Shown here: piece after piece, positions 19,624 through 27,171 of the stretch
Numbering within the stretch: position 1 is the stretch's first letter
Layout: every line of letters starts with the position of its first letter
Assembly: GCF_030818955.1 (NCBI RefSeq)
Contig: NZ_JAUTBF010000001.1
Coordinates: 806,001-870,000 of the forward strand
DNA from: Microbacterium trichothecenolyticum
Lineage (GTDB): Bacteria; Actinomycetota; Actinomycetes; Actinomycetales; Microbacteriaceae
Length of the DNA stretch: 64,000 bases
Reading direction: 5' to 3'
The notes under the pieces: model-generated
Seen by the model: the letters and a program-made list of their open reading frames with translations, nothing else
What the model was told of the DNA's origin: nothing
Database searches by the model: none
Program-made: the position numbers and the translations under genes

Positions 19624-20508
19624 ATGACCGACACCGGAACCTCGCGCGTCAAGCGCGGCCTCGCCGAGATGCTCAAGGGCGGCGTGATCATGGACGTCGT
19701 CACCGCCGAACAGGCCCGCATCGCCGAGGACGCCGGCGCCGTCGCCGTCATGGCGCTCGAGCGCGTGCCCGCCGACATCCGCGCTCAGGGCGGCGTCGCG
19801 CGCATGAGCGACCCCGACCTCATCGACGACATCATCGCCTCGGTGTCGATCCCCGTCATGGCGAAGGCCCGCATCGGTCACTTCGTCGAGGCGCAGGTCC
19901 TGCAGGAGCTCGGCGTCGACTACATCGACGAGTCCGAGGTGCTCTCGCCGGCCGACTACATCAACCACATCGACAAGTGGAACTTCACCGTTCCCTTCGT
20001 CTGCGGAGCCACGAACCTGGGCGAGGCCCTGCGCCGCATCACCGAGGGCGCGGCCATGATCCGCTCCAAGGGCGAGGCGGGCACCGGCGACGTGTCGGAG
20101 GCGACCAAGCACATCCGCACGATCCGCGCCGAGATCAACGCGCTGCGCGCCAAGACGAAGGACGAGCTGTACGTCGCGGCCAAGGAGCTGCAGGCCCCGT
20201 ACGAACTCGTCGCCGAGATCGCCGAGACGGGGAAGCTCCCTGTCGTGCTGTTCACCGCCGGGGGAGTGGCCACGCCCGCCGACGCCGCCATGATGATGCA
20301 GCTCGGGGCCGACGGCGTGTTCGTCGGCTCGGGCATCTTCAAGTCGGGTAACCCCGCCCAGCGTGCCGCGGCGATCGTGAAGGCCACCACCTTCCACGAC
20401 GACCCCAAGGTCGTCGCCGAGGCCTCGCGCGGCCTGGGCGAGGCGATGGTCGGCATCAACGTCGCCGACCTGCCCGCGCCGCACCGCCTCGCCGAGCGTG
20501 GCTGGTAG
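19624..20508 (+). CDS. pdxS: Pyridoxal 5'-phosphate synthase subunit PdxS
   Basis: Synthase subunit that makes PLP from ribose 5-phosphate, glyceraldehyde 3-phosphate and ammonia. 294 residues, a (beta/alpha)8 barrel. The lysine in [11 protein letters not shown] and the [13 protein letters not shown] and [11 protein letters not shown] phosphate-loop segments are conserved. It overlaps pdxT by 11 bp. Confidence 0.97.
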   Translation: MTDTGTSRVKRGLAEMLKGGVIMDVVTAEQARIAEDAGAVAVMALERVPADIRAQGGVARMSDPDLIDDIIASVSIPVMAKARIGHFVEAQVLQELGVDYIDESEVLSPADYINHIDKWNFTVPFVCGATNLGEALRRITEGAAMIRSKGEAGTGDVSEATKHIRTIRAEINALRAKTKDELYVAAKELQAPYELVAEIAETGKLPVVLFTAGGVATPADAAMMMQLGADGVFVGSGIFKSGNPAQRAAAIVKATTFHDDPKVVAEASRGLGEAMVGINVADLPAPHRLAERGW

Positions 20509-21115
20509 CGCCCGCGTCGGCGTGCTCGCCCTGCAGGGCGACGTGCGCGAACACCTCGCGGTGCTCACCGCCCTCGGCGCCGACGCGCGACCCGTGCGTC
20601 GGCCCCAGGAGCTCGCCGCCGTCGAGGGGCTCGTGCTCCCCGGCGGCGAGTCGAGCGTCATCGACAAGCTCGCCCGCGCGTTCGGGATGCAGCAGCCCAT
20701 TCGCGAGGCGATCGCAGCCGGGATGCCGATGTATGGCACGTGCGCGGGCCTCATCCTTCTCGCGGACCGCATCGACGGAGCCATCGAAGGACAGCAGACG
20801 TTCGGCGGCCTCGACGCGCGCGTCGCCCGCAACGTCTTCGGCAGCCAGACGGCCTCGTTCGAGACCGACCTCGACGTCCCCACCCTCGGCGACCCGCCGG
20901 TGCACGCGGTCTTCATCCGTGCGCCCGCGGTGACGGAGTGGGGACCGGATGCCGAGCCCCTGGCATCCCTTCCCGACGGACGTGTCGTGGCGATCGAGCA
21001 GGGGGCCCTGCTCGGCACGGCGTTCCACCCGGAGTCGACGGGCGAGACGCGCTTCCATGCGCGCTTCCTCGACCGCGTGCGCAACCGACGCGGCGCGGAC
21101 GTCGTCGCATCGTAA
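20498..21115 (+). CDS. pdxT: Pyridoxal 5'-phosphate synthase glutaminase subunit PdxT
   Basis: Class I glutaminase that supplies ammonia to PdxS. 205 residues with LPGGESSVI, nucleophile cysteine in YGTCAGLIL, and the His-Glu pair in FHPEST. The GTG start lies inside the end of pdxS. In related genomes yebC normally follows; here the two are separated by the 11.6-kb island. Confidence 0.96.
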   Translation: MAGSARVGVLALQGDVREHLAVLTALGADARPVRRPQELAAVEGLVLPGGESSVIDKLARAFGMQQPIREAIAAGMPMYGTCAGLILLADRIDGAIEGQQTFGGLDARVARNVFGSQTASFETDLDVPTLGDPPVHAVFIRAPAVTEWGPDAEPLASLPDGRVVAIEQGALLGTAFHPESTGETRFHARFLDRVRNRRGADVVAS

Positions 21116-21160
21116 ACTGGAGCAATGTCCGGACGCCTCGCATGACGAGGGTCACGGGCC
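21100..21160 (+). other. attL-like left junction (yebC 5' end + P' arm)
   Basis: Left of the core is the native yebC promoter end: TAAACT (21113), six bases, then ATG at 21125. Right of the core the yebC sequence is lost after ATGTCCGGAC and is replaced by an arm containing TGACGAGGGTCACGG. This arm resembles the right arms of the four internal sites. A stop codon (TGA at 21143) ends the frame after six codons. An inverted repeat CCTCG-catga-CGAGG lies in the arm. Confidence 0.75.
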
Positions 21161-21235
21161 GGAGCATGTCGCGCGACCTCAGACTCGGATGAGGACTCGA
21201 GTCGATACCTCAATCGCCCGCGAGACACTGCTCAC

Positions 21236-21658
21236 CTACTGCGTGAGCGACTCGAGCAGGTGCGCGGTGCCCGTCGGGTAGAGCGGACGGTCCATTGTGC
21301 TGATCGGCGCCCACACGACCGGACTTCCTTCATCGAGTACATGCAGTTCAGCGTCGAGCGGCACCGCCTCGATCTCGGCGGACTCGACGGCGAAAACGTG
21401 AGCGATCTCGTGACCCCGGTTTCCCTCGTACACGAAGATGTTCTCGACAACTGCGAGCAGTGTCACCCGCCCCAGTTCGACGCCCAGCTCCTCATCGAAT
21501 TCACGACGCAACGCCTGTTCCGCGGTTTCTCCGAACTCGATGCCGCCACCGATGGCTCGATGAAAGTCCTCACCCTCCACGGCGTCCGTCCCGTTCAGCA
21601 CGAGAACGTGCCCGGCCTTGACCGGGAGTCCGACGGAGATGTTTCGGATGGAGGCCAT
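21236..21658 (-). CDS. Nudix hydrolase (cassette 1 cargo)
   Basis: 140 residues from the ATG at 21658. The Nudix box is intact: GGIEFGETAEQALRREFDEELGV fits GX5EX7REUXEEXGU in full. Nudix enzymes hydrolyse nucleoside diphosphates linked to another moiety; the substrate cannot be told from sequence. It is the only gene of cassette 1 and points toward the attL side. Confidence 0.88.
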   Translation of the reverse strand: MASIRNISVGLPVKAGHVLVLNGTDAVEGEDFHRAIGGGIEFGETAEQALRREFDEELGVELGRVTLLAVVENIFVYEGNRGHEIAHVFAVESAEIEAVPLDAELHVLDEGSPVVWAPISTMDRPLYPTGTAHLLESLTQ

Positions 21659-21779
21659 GCGATTGACCCTAGGACGGGCGGTGGAGTGTGTCACTCGACC
21701 GCGCTGAGCCCGAGGAGACGGCCGCTGCCGCGGGTCGGCGCAGCGGGCAGAGGGTCGCGACATAGATCGCCGCGGGCTC

Positions 21780-21850
21780 GCAGCATCCCAGGATGAAGTT
21801 GCAGCATGTCCATGGATCCCACATGACGGGGGATACGGATCACCCGGCGC
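21780..21850 (+). other. Internal att-like site A
   Basis: Core ATGTCC at 21806. The left arm (CCAGGATGAAGTTGC) is a diverged form of the arm at sites B and C. The right arm contains ACGGGGGATACGGATCACCC, nearly identical to sites B and C. The frame from ATG ends after six codons (TGA at 21824). It marks the boundary between cassettes 1 and 2. Confidence 0.7.
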
Positions 21851-21947
21851 AGACGTCATGCGATCTGCGGAAGGACGTCCGCACCGTCACGCCGTTCTGG
21901 TCACAAAAGTCGCTGCCGGCGTGGGACGGGTGCTGCATGATGGAGCA

Positions 21948-22784
21948 ATGTCGTCGGGATCGAACCGTCATCCTGTGGTGCTGCTTCACGGCTGGCCGGT
22001 CACAGAGGGGCACTGGCGGCATCTGACCCCGCGGCTCGAGCAGGCAGGCTTCGACGTCGTCCCCGTTACGCTGCCGGGTCTCGGCGCAGCACCTGAGGAA
22101 GACCAGAGCCTTCGGAAGGCCGACCTCGCCCACTGGCTGCGGTCGTTCCTGGATCGACGGGGGATTACGCGCTTCGCACTGATCGGCCACGATTGGGGCG
22201 CGACGGTCGCCGTGCTCCTCGCCGGCGAGCTGGGCTCTCGTGTCACCGCGCTCGTCATCGAGGAGGAGATCCTCCCCGGAATCGATATCGACATCCCCGC
22301 CGCAGGCCGTGACCACTATCCCGAGTGGCACGGACCCTTCAACCGCGCCGTCGGTCTCGCCGAACGCCTCGTCCCGGGACGCGAGGCTGTGTACTACGGT
22401 CTATTCCTTCAGCAGAGCGCAGGCCCGGCAGGACTCGACGATGACGTGACGCGGTCGTACGTGAATGCCTACTCCGCGCCGGGTGTTTCGGAAGCAGGGT
22501 TTGGCTACTACCGCACCCGCTCAGACGACGTCAACTATGTTCGGCGTCTGCTCACTCGACGCATCACGCCGCCGGTGCTAGCGATCGGCGGACGGTTCGC
22601 CATGGGCTCCGCCGTCGGGGACGGCATGCGCGCCGTGGCTGAGGATGTGACGAGCGTCGTTCTCGACGACTCCGGGCACTACCCGCTCGAGCAGGAGCCC
22701 GAGGAGGCCGGACGCGCGGTCATCCAGTTCCTTCGCAAGCGTCACGACAGAACGAGCACCGTCGTGGCACGCGGTCAGACATGA
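21948..22784 (+). CDS. Epoxide hydrolase-like alpha/beta hydrolase (cassette 2 cargo)
   Basis: 278 residues from the ATG at 21948 with TGGAG upstream. The motifs HGWPVTEGHW (oxyanion hole), GHDWGATVA (aspartate nucleophile) and DSGHYPLEQEP (catalytic histidine) define the HDWG group, which includes epoxide hydrolases and haloalkane dehalogenases. The aspartate nucleophile argues against an esterase. It is the only gene in cassette 2. Confidence 0.85.
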   Translation: MSSGSNRHPVVLLHGWPVTEGHWRHLTPRLEQAGFDVVPVTLPGLGAAPEEDQSLRKADLAHWLRSFLDRRGITRFALIGHDWGATVAVLLAGELGSRVTALVIEEEILPGIDIDIPAAGRDHYPEWHGPFNRAVGLAERLVPGREAVYYGLFLQQSAGPAGLDDDVTRSYVNAYSAPGVSEAGFGYYRTRSDDVNYVRRLLTRRITPPVLAIGGRFAMGSAVGDGMRAVAEDVTSVVLDDSGHYPLEQEPEEAGRAVIQFLRKRHDRTSTVVARGQT

Positions 22785-22834
22785 CGGCCGCGGGGACGGA
22801 TGGACCATGTGCGCCACAAGAACGTCCATCGCGC

Positions 22835-22935
22835 GTCACCCACGATAAAGTTGCCCTATGTCCATAGTCGCCGCACAAAGGGGGATACGGATCACCCGAC
22901 ATTCGCCACATAAAGGGGGATACGGATCATCCGAC
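22835..22935 (+). other. Internal att-like site B with duplicated right arm
   Basis: Core ATGTCC at 22858. The left arm CACGATAAAGTTGCCCT is identical to site C and contains TAAAGT six bases before the ATG. The right arm has AAAGGGGGATACGGATCACC, and a second copy of the same arm (ATAAAGGGGGATACGGATCA) follows 34 bp downstream. At the codon where the other sites have a stop, this one reads CAA (22876), so the frame runs on to 23049. Bases 22785-23199 hold no gene that I can support apart from this site. Confidence 0.72.
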
Positions 22936-23199
22936 GCGGCGGCCGGGGAAAGCATTCTTCGCGCGGCTATAGCGGTCGCCGAACGCACACGCTTCTGCGT
23001 ATTAACGGCCGGGGCGCGAGCCCGCCCTCTCAAACCGGGCCGCCTCTGAGTAGCAAAAATTCTCAGCGAGCACTTTCGCGTTGGCGGTCGCGAGCCGCTC
23101 GTCTGACAGTTGAAGGCGCAGCAGCTCTCGAATCCGCGCATTTGTGTTCGAATGATCGTTACTAAGCGCGAAGGTGGGGCCGCCGCTACAATCAGCGGC

Positions 23200-23583
23200 A
23201 TGACGCAGCACCAAGCGATGCTCGTGTACGACGGTGACTGCGCATTCTGCACGACATGGGTGACCCGCCTCAAGAACACCCTTGGCGTGTTCCCCGAGGC
23301 GCAGCCCTGGCAATGGCTTGATTTGAAACAGTTCGACCTCACAGATAGCGATGTGAGAAGCGCTGCCTGGTTCTTCCGGGGTGGCGAGGCATTCCGGGGA
23401 CATGCTGCATTCGGTGCAGTCTTGCGCATGCAAGATTCGCTCGGCTTGAGATTCCTCGGGAACCTCCTCGTGACTCCACCGTTCTCGTGGCTCGCGAGAG
23501 TTGGATACTTCTTCATTGCTCGCTACCGGCATCGCCTTCCGGGAGGAACACCTGCCTGCGCGATGCCGAATCAGCGAAGCTAA
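23200..23583 (+). CDS. DUF393 thiol-disulfide oxidoreductase-like protein (cassette 3 cargo)
   Basis: 127 residues beginning MTQHQAMLVYDGDCAFC. The motif YDGDCAFCTTW is the DUF393 signature, where the CxxC resembles a thioredoxin-type redox pair. The middle (WQWLDLKQFDL, then AWFFRGGEAFRGHAAFGAVLR) follows the family. Third codon positions are less GC-rich than in core genes, in line with acquired DNA. Its redox partner is unknown. Confidence 0.85.
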   Translation: MTQHQAMLVYDGDCAFCTTWVTRLKNTLGVFPEAQPWQWLDLKQFDLTDSDVRSAAWFFRGGEAFRGHAAFGAVLRMQDSLGLRFLGNLLVTPPFSWLARVGYFFIARYRHRLPGGTPACAMPNQRS

Positions 23584-23639
23584 ATCAGACCCTCGGCGCG
23601 AAAATTCTCGACGCGCTCCCGAAATCCCATCCGACGCTC

Positions 23640-23815
23640 GCGTTGGTGCGCCGCCCATAGGTTCGGCGGGTCCCCCTCGTCCATGCCGGCGCGATGCGGC
23701 CGCTCCGGCCGCTGATCGCCCGCGTGATCGTCGATCCGAAGCGACCCGCCGGGCAGCGCCAGATTCTGCGCTGAACAATCATCCCGGCGTAAGAGGACGA
23801 CGCCGAACCCGGTAC
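23640..23815 (+). pseudogene. Decayed 3' end of a second serine integrase
   Basis: The plus-strand frame reads RPLIARVIVDPKRPAGQRQI, then stop, TIIPA, stop, EDDAEPGT, stop. This aligns with the intact integrase C-terminus (TPLIARVEVFPVRPAGQRHI ... RIVPAWEDDADTGE), with two tryptophan codons turned into stops. A further stop lies upstream at the expected position of another tryptophan. It is followed by the same hairpin and att-like arm as the intact integrase, so it is the remnant of the recombinase of cassette 3. Confidence 0.75.
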
Positions 23816-23836
23816 CTAAGCCCCAGAAGCACAAGA

Positions 23837-23862
23837 GGCCCGCGGCTTGGTAGCCGCGGGCC
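23837..23862 (+). terminator. Hairpin after the integrase remnant
   Basis: GGCCCGCGGCT pairs with AGCCGCGGGCC around TGGT. The stem is almost the same as that after the intact integrase (32703-32732), which shows that terminator and att arm travel together. Confidence 0.75.
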
Positions 23863-23865
23863 GTT

Positions 23866-23930
23866 CGTAACCCACGATAAAGTTGCCCTATGTCCATGGG
23901 CGCCACGTAACGGGGGATACGGATCTCTGA
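23866..23930 (+). other. Internal att-like site C
   Basis: Core ATGTCC at 23890. The left arm CACGATAAAGTTGCCCT equals that of site B, with TAAAGT six bases before the ATG. The right arm is AACGGGGGATACGGATC. The frame ends after six codons (TAA at 23908). Bases 23931-24033 hold nothing that I recognise. Confidence 0.72.
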
Positions 23931-24033
23931 TGCGCTCGCGAACAAGAGCTGCGCGTCAATGGCATAAGGGGCAGCGACCACGCCGAAATCTGTGCTGCCG
24001 GGACTTACACGAGCGCACCCGCTCGCGACGAAT

Positions 24034-24465
24034 TCAGAACTCTTGGAACGCGCGGGCTCGAATACGTTGCGTGCTCACGGCTTGGGCGTTGAGTGCGACA
24101 CACCAACTCGGATACACCCGGAACCCGCGCTTGCCGGGCCCCTTCCCCGACGTCACACCCAGTTCGACGAGATGCGCAGCTGTGGAACGAAACATCCCGC
24201 GTCTGTCATTCTGCGCGACGAAGACGAACAGCCCCGCCGCAGGATCCAGGTCGCCGAACGGAATGATCTTCCCCTTCGCATCCCGTCGCCAAAATGCGAC
24301 GAAAGCTCCCGACTTGGTGGGCGTGTTCCGTGCAGTCCGGATGTGCCAGGCGTCCGCATCTATCTGCACGATCCCAGACTCGTAGTCGCTGCTTTGGGCC
24401 TCGGGGATCACCTCGGCGGCCACTCCCATCGCCGCGGAGTAGACCGCAAAGGCATCAAACTGCAT
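24034..24465 (-). CDS. MepB family protein (cassette 4 cargo)
   Basis: 143 residues from the ATG at 24465 (an ATG four codons upstream is possible). YESGIVQIDADAWHIRTAR, TKSGAFVAFWRRDA.GKIIPF and KGPGKRGFRVYPSW match the MepB family, first named from the Staphylococcus mepRAB multidrug locus. Biochemical function is unknown. Its start overlaps the end of the GNAT gene by 11 bp, forming the last gene of a VOC-GNAT-MepB operon. Confidence 0.83.
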   Translation of the reverse strand: MQFDAFAVYSAAMGVAAEVIPEAQSSDYESGIVQIDADAWHIRTARNTPTKSGAFVAFWRRDAKGKIIPFGDLDPAAGLFVFVAQNDRRGMFRSTAAHLVELGVTSGKGPGKRGFRVYPSWCVALNAQAVSTQRIRARAFQEF

Positions 24466-24931
24466 GCGGCCGCGCATTCTCGCATGGACGAGTGAGGCGC
24501 AGGTGGAGCAACGGATACGGGCGACCGGCCTCGTCGGTCGCGCTGCGATTGACGACCTCGAATCCGCGATGGGCGTAGAAGCCTGCGGCCGAGACGTTCT
24601 GCTCGTTGACATCGACTTTCGTCACACCGTGGTTCTCGACCGCATGCGCGAGCAGAGCCGTGCCGACACCCCCGCCGTGCTGCGCCGCGTCGACGAACAG
24701 CATCTCCAGCACTCCGTCGAGCACACCCGAAAATCCCACCGGTCGACCTTCGCGCTCGGCGACCGACAGAACGACGGCGGGAAAGTAGTCGGACTGCAGC
24801 CGGGCCTCGATCTCCTCTCGATCCGCCTCGGCGAGGAAGTCGTGCGTCGCATAAACGGCCCCGCGCCAGATCTCCGCGAGCCACGGGTACTCTTCCGGTC
24901 CCCTCACAGACCGGATGGTCAGCGGTTCCAT
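24455..24931 (-). CDS. GNAT N-acetyltransferase, YjaB-like (cassette 4 cargo)
   Basis: 158 residues. The acetyl-CoA loop is FVDAAQHGGGVGTALL (Q/R-x-x-G-x-G/A type), followed by KVDVNEQNVSAAGFYAHRGFEVV, the usual GNAT motif B. The sequence resembles the YjaB group. The substrate is unknown; with VOC and MepB neighbours a detoxification role is possible but unproven. Confidence 0.85.
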   Translation of the reverse strand: MEPLTIRSVRGPEEYPWLAEIWRGAVYATHDFLAEADREEIEARLQSDYFPAVVLSVAEREGRPVGFSGVLDGVLEMLFVDAAQHGGGVGTALLAHAVENHGVTKVDVNEQNVSAAGFYAHRGFEVVNRSATDEAGRPYPLLHLRLTRPCENARPHAV

Positions 24932-24934
24932 GAA

Positions 24935-25300
24935 CTACCGGTTACTGAGGGCGAGTCGATTACCCTCACTGTCTCGTAACTCGGCGACGATCAGCCCATC
25001 CGCAACCTCCTGAGCGGGGTACAAGATCGACCCACCGAGTGCCCTCACACGTCCCAACACGTCCTCGACGTCGTCGACCGTCACGTACACCCGGGTGCCG
25101 TCGATGGACGGCACATACGACTCGCCTTCCATGAGAGCGATGACCGCGCCCTCGGCGTCCGAGTCCTCATCCAGAACGCAGCAGGGGTGCGCGTCGATGA
25201 CCGTTCGACGCAGCGACACACCGAACAACTGTCCGTAGAAGTAAGCCGCGCGGTCCAGATTCTCCACGGGAATCTCGATATATGTGGCTCGCACCCGCAT
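24935..25300 (-). CDS. VOC/glyoxalase-bleomycin resistance family protein (cassette 4 cargo)
   Basis: 121 residues from MRVRATYIEIPV. The pattern IEIPVENLDRAAYFYGQLFG, a central beta-hairpin and GLIVAELRDSEGNRLALSN is a standard VOC module. These proteins include metal enzymes and antibiotic-binding resistance proteins; residues seen do not decide which. It is the first gene of the minus-strand VOC-GNAT-MepB operon, with 3 bp to GNAT. Confidence 0.85.
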   Translation of the reverse strand: MRVRATYIEIPVENLDRAAYFYGQLFGVSLRRTVIDAHPCCVLDEDSDAEGAVIALMEGESYVPSIDGTRVYVTVDDVEDVLGRVRALGGSILYPAQEVADGLIVAELRDSEGNRLALSNR

Positions 25301-25526
25301 CGCTCTCCGCTCCCTCAAAGACCTCTACGATCGCACACATGGCGAAGCGCGTTCGAACGAACCTCACCTCCCCCTCGTCGCGTGGATGGCGGTCATCGTC
25401 GCCGTGGTGTACCTGATCGTCACCAGCGGGATTCTGTCGCTGATCTTCGATTCGGACGTCGAGTCGGGCGGCGGGGAGCGGCCGACCGCTCATGCCTCCT
25501 CGGGTGAAATTCGCTTGTCGGTCTGA
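25284..25526 (+). CDS. Small single-span membrane protein
   Basis: Up to 80 residues; the convincing part is one transmembrane segment (LPLVAWMAVIVAVVYLIVTSG) with an acidic tail. The ATG at 25284 would overlap the divergent VOC start by 17 bp, so a shorter start is likely. An ATG at 25339 in another frame begins MAKRVRTN, raising the chance of a small indel. Confidence 0.4.
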   Translation: MARTRIALRSLKDLYDRTHGEARSNEPHLPLVAWMAVIVAVVYLIVTSGILSLIFDSDVESGGGERPTAHASSGEIRLSV

Positions 25527-25630
25527 CATTCAGCGCGTATTTTCCCCACCGATGTGGGTCGCAGGGCGATCATCGCCAACCGCCGATCCGAAAACGTCGC
25601 TGCATCTCCGCCCACGAAAGGTTTCGAGCC

Positions 25631-26044
25631 ATGAGAATCCGAGGGTTCGGCGTCGTGGCGGTACTGCTCAGCAGTTCTCTCCTCGTCGCCTGCACCCCGC
25701 CCGTGCTCGCGTGCCCCGCGATCGGGTTCGTCTACACGGACCCCGTGAAGCTCGAGATCAGCTCGGAGGCCCTGGGCGACGGCAGCGTGGCAGCGTGTTT
25801 CGGGTCAGGATGCGAGCCGACCGCGATCGTTCGTGGCGAGGACGGGACGTGGGAGGTTCCGCCCGTGGCGCCGTACGTCGCCTCGGACACCGTAGGCCTG
25901 GACCCCGGGGATCACATCCGGATCGTGGTCGTCGACGGTTCGGGAGAGGTCACCCGTGACGAGGTGATCGAGATTCCGTACACCACCACCTCGGACGGGT
26001 TCTGTCCCGGCCCCATCGAGTTCCACCCTGTCGTTCTGTCGTGA
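25631..26044 (+). CDS. Putative lipoprotein (cassette 4 cargo)
   Basis: 137 residues with a lipoprotein signal (VVAVLLSSSLLVAC, lipobox LVAC, Cys21). The mature part has several cysteines (ACPAIG, AACFGSGCEP, GFCPGP), probably disulfide bonded, and a beta-rich pattern. No family recognised. Confidence 0.7.
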   Translation: MRIRGFGVVAVLLSSSLLVACTPPVLACPAIGFVYTDPVKLEISSEALGDGSVAACFGSGCEPTAIVRGEDGTWEVPPVAPYVASDTVGLDPGDHIRIVVVDGSGEVTRDEVIEIPYTTTSDGFCPGPIEFHPVVLS

Positions 26045-26169
26045 CCTGCTCTCAGGCTTCCCCGTCGCCAGATCGCGGCGACGACGGCATGGCGCGCGAC
26101 ATGATCGCGCACGCGCGCCGCGCGGCGACCTCGATGACGGCGGGGTGCCCGCTGCCGGCAGCCGCTGGG

Positions 26170-26240
26170 CCCGTTGTCCATCTGCCGTAATGTTGGGTGC
26201 ATGTCCATCAACGCCCAGTGACCTGGGTTACGTGCGGCCG
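26170..26240 (+). other. Internal att-like site D
   Basis: Core ATGTCC at 26201. The left arm (ATGTTGGGTGC, preceded by CGTTGTCCATCTGCCGTA) closely matches the arm at the yebC end. The right arm TGACCTGGGTTACG resembles that at attL. The frame ends after six codons (TGA at 26219). It separates cassettes 4 and 5. Outside the site, bases 26045-26462 show no gene. Confidence 0.7.
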
Positions 26241-26462
26241 CCGTCAGGCGATCGGGCGGCCCTCGCAGGCGAGAGTGGCAACGCCGCGGATCAGCGCGGG
26301 AGCGTCTTCGTGGGGAGGAGCCCTCCGCTCTCAAACAACCCGAGCGTGGGAACGACGTAACGCGGTGGACGACACCGAGTCGATCACATGTGGCGGAGAC
26401 GGCGGCAGTCGAGGTCTCGGCGTGCGCTTCGTGGCGGAGCTGGTCAGCACTAGTTTAGGGTC

Positions 26463-26633
26463 ATGAGCAAAAGGCCTTCCAAAGCAAGAGCGGCGATCGC
26501 CGTCGCCCTGATTCTCGGGGCTGTGACGATCGCCGCTCTTTTGGTAGCGGTTGCCTTCGGGGTTTTCGCAGGGGATACGCTTCAGTGCTACATGCCGAAC
26601 GACAACCGCACCTTCACGCCGGTCTGCTCGTGA
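26463..26633 (+). CDS. 56-residue small membrane protein
   Basis: Starts MSKRPSKARAAIAVALILGA and has one long hydrophobic span, then a short outer tail with two cysteines (LQCYMPNDN and PVCS). TAGTTT lies six bases before the ATG, fitting a leaderless transcript. It is too short for routine calling but has a clean membrane-protein pattern. Function unknown. Confidence 0.5.
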   Translation: MSKRPSKARAAIAVALILGAVTIAALLVAVAFGVFAGDTLQCYMPNDNRTFTPVCS

Positions 26634-26636
26634 AGG

Positions 26637-26793
26637 TCAGTAATTGGTGTTCGTCATGAGGGTAAGGCCGCCATTCATGTTCGCGATTGCAGGGTAGATC
26701 GGGGAGATCAGGGCCGTTCGTGAGCACTTCCGGCCGTTGCACTGCAAGCCTTCGCAGGAAGTACCACCGTTTCGGATGCCGGAAATGATTCCC
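26637..26793 (-). pseudogene. Possible small ORF truncated by the IS3 element
   Basis: Minus-strand frame GIISGIRNGGTSCEGLQCNG to a stop at 26637, cut at its N-terminal side by the IS end. Beyond the IS, at about 28090-28134, a minus-strand start MSQKADSLYQHGSRE could be the missing beginning, but joining needs a one-base adjustment. Low certainty. Confidence 0.3.
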
Positions 26794-26862
26794 GGGACTG
26801 CTGCACGAGTAGGTGACATCTGATCTGGCTTGCCCGCGGGGTGGGCCTGGAAGGATGCCATC

Positions 26863-27171
26863 GTGCCAAAGCCCTACCCGTCCGAGTTCCGTGACGACGT
26901 CGTGCGCGTCGCCCAAAATCGCGAGCCCGGCGTGACGATCGAGCAGATCGCGGAAGACTTCGGTGTTCATCCGATGACACTGCAGAAGTGGTTGCGTCGC
27001 GCTGACATCGACTCGGGCGCCAAGCCCGGCCAGTCACGGTCCGAGTCCGCGGAGATCCGTGAGCTGAAGAAACGGAACCGGCTTCTCGAGCAGGAGAACG
27101 AGGTCCTTCGTCGGGCTGCGGCGTACTTGTCGCAGGCGAACCTGCCGGGAAAAGGCTCTACCCGCTCGTGA
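26863..27171 (+). CDS. IS3-family transposase OrfA
   Basis: 102 residues from the GTG at 26863. The helix-turn-helix (EFRDDVVRVAQN, then TIEQIAEDFGVHPMTLQKWLRRAD) binds the IS ends. A leucine-zipper-like C-terminus (EIRELKKRNRLLEQENEVLRRA) follows. The stop overlaps the orfB start (GTGA). Confidence 0.9.
   Translation: MPKPYPSEFRDDVVRVAQNREPGVTIEQIAEDFGVHPMTLQKWLRRADIDSGAKPGQSRSESAEIRELKKRNRLLEQENEVLRRAAAYLSQANLPGKGSTRS

Noticed and set aside
18160..21228. Apparent 1022-residue minus-strand protein reaching over pdxS and pdxT
   Set aside because: Only the last 447 residues (from 19503) are the MocR regulator; the rest is antisense to pdxST.
22858..23049. 63-codon frame starting at att site B
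   Set aside because: It exists only because the usual stop codon of the site is CAA here. The peptide has no family or membrane pattern, so I do not call it a gene.
21780..23930. CRISPR array from the repeated GGGGGATACGG segments
   Set aside because: The repeats are about 1 kb apart, separated by genes, and no cas genes occur in the window.
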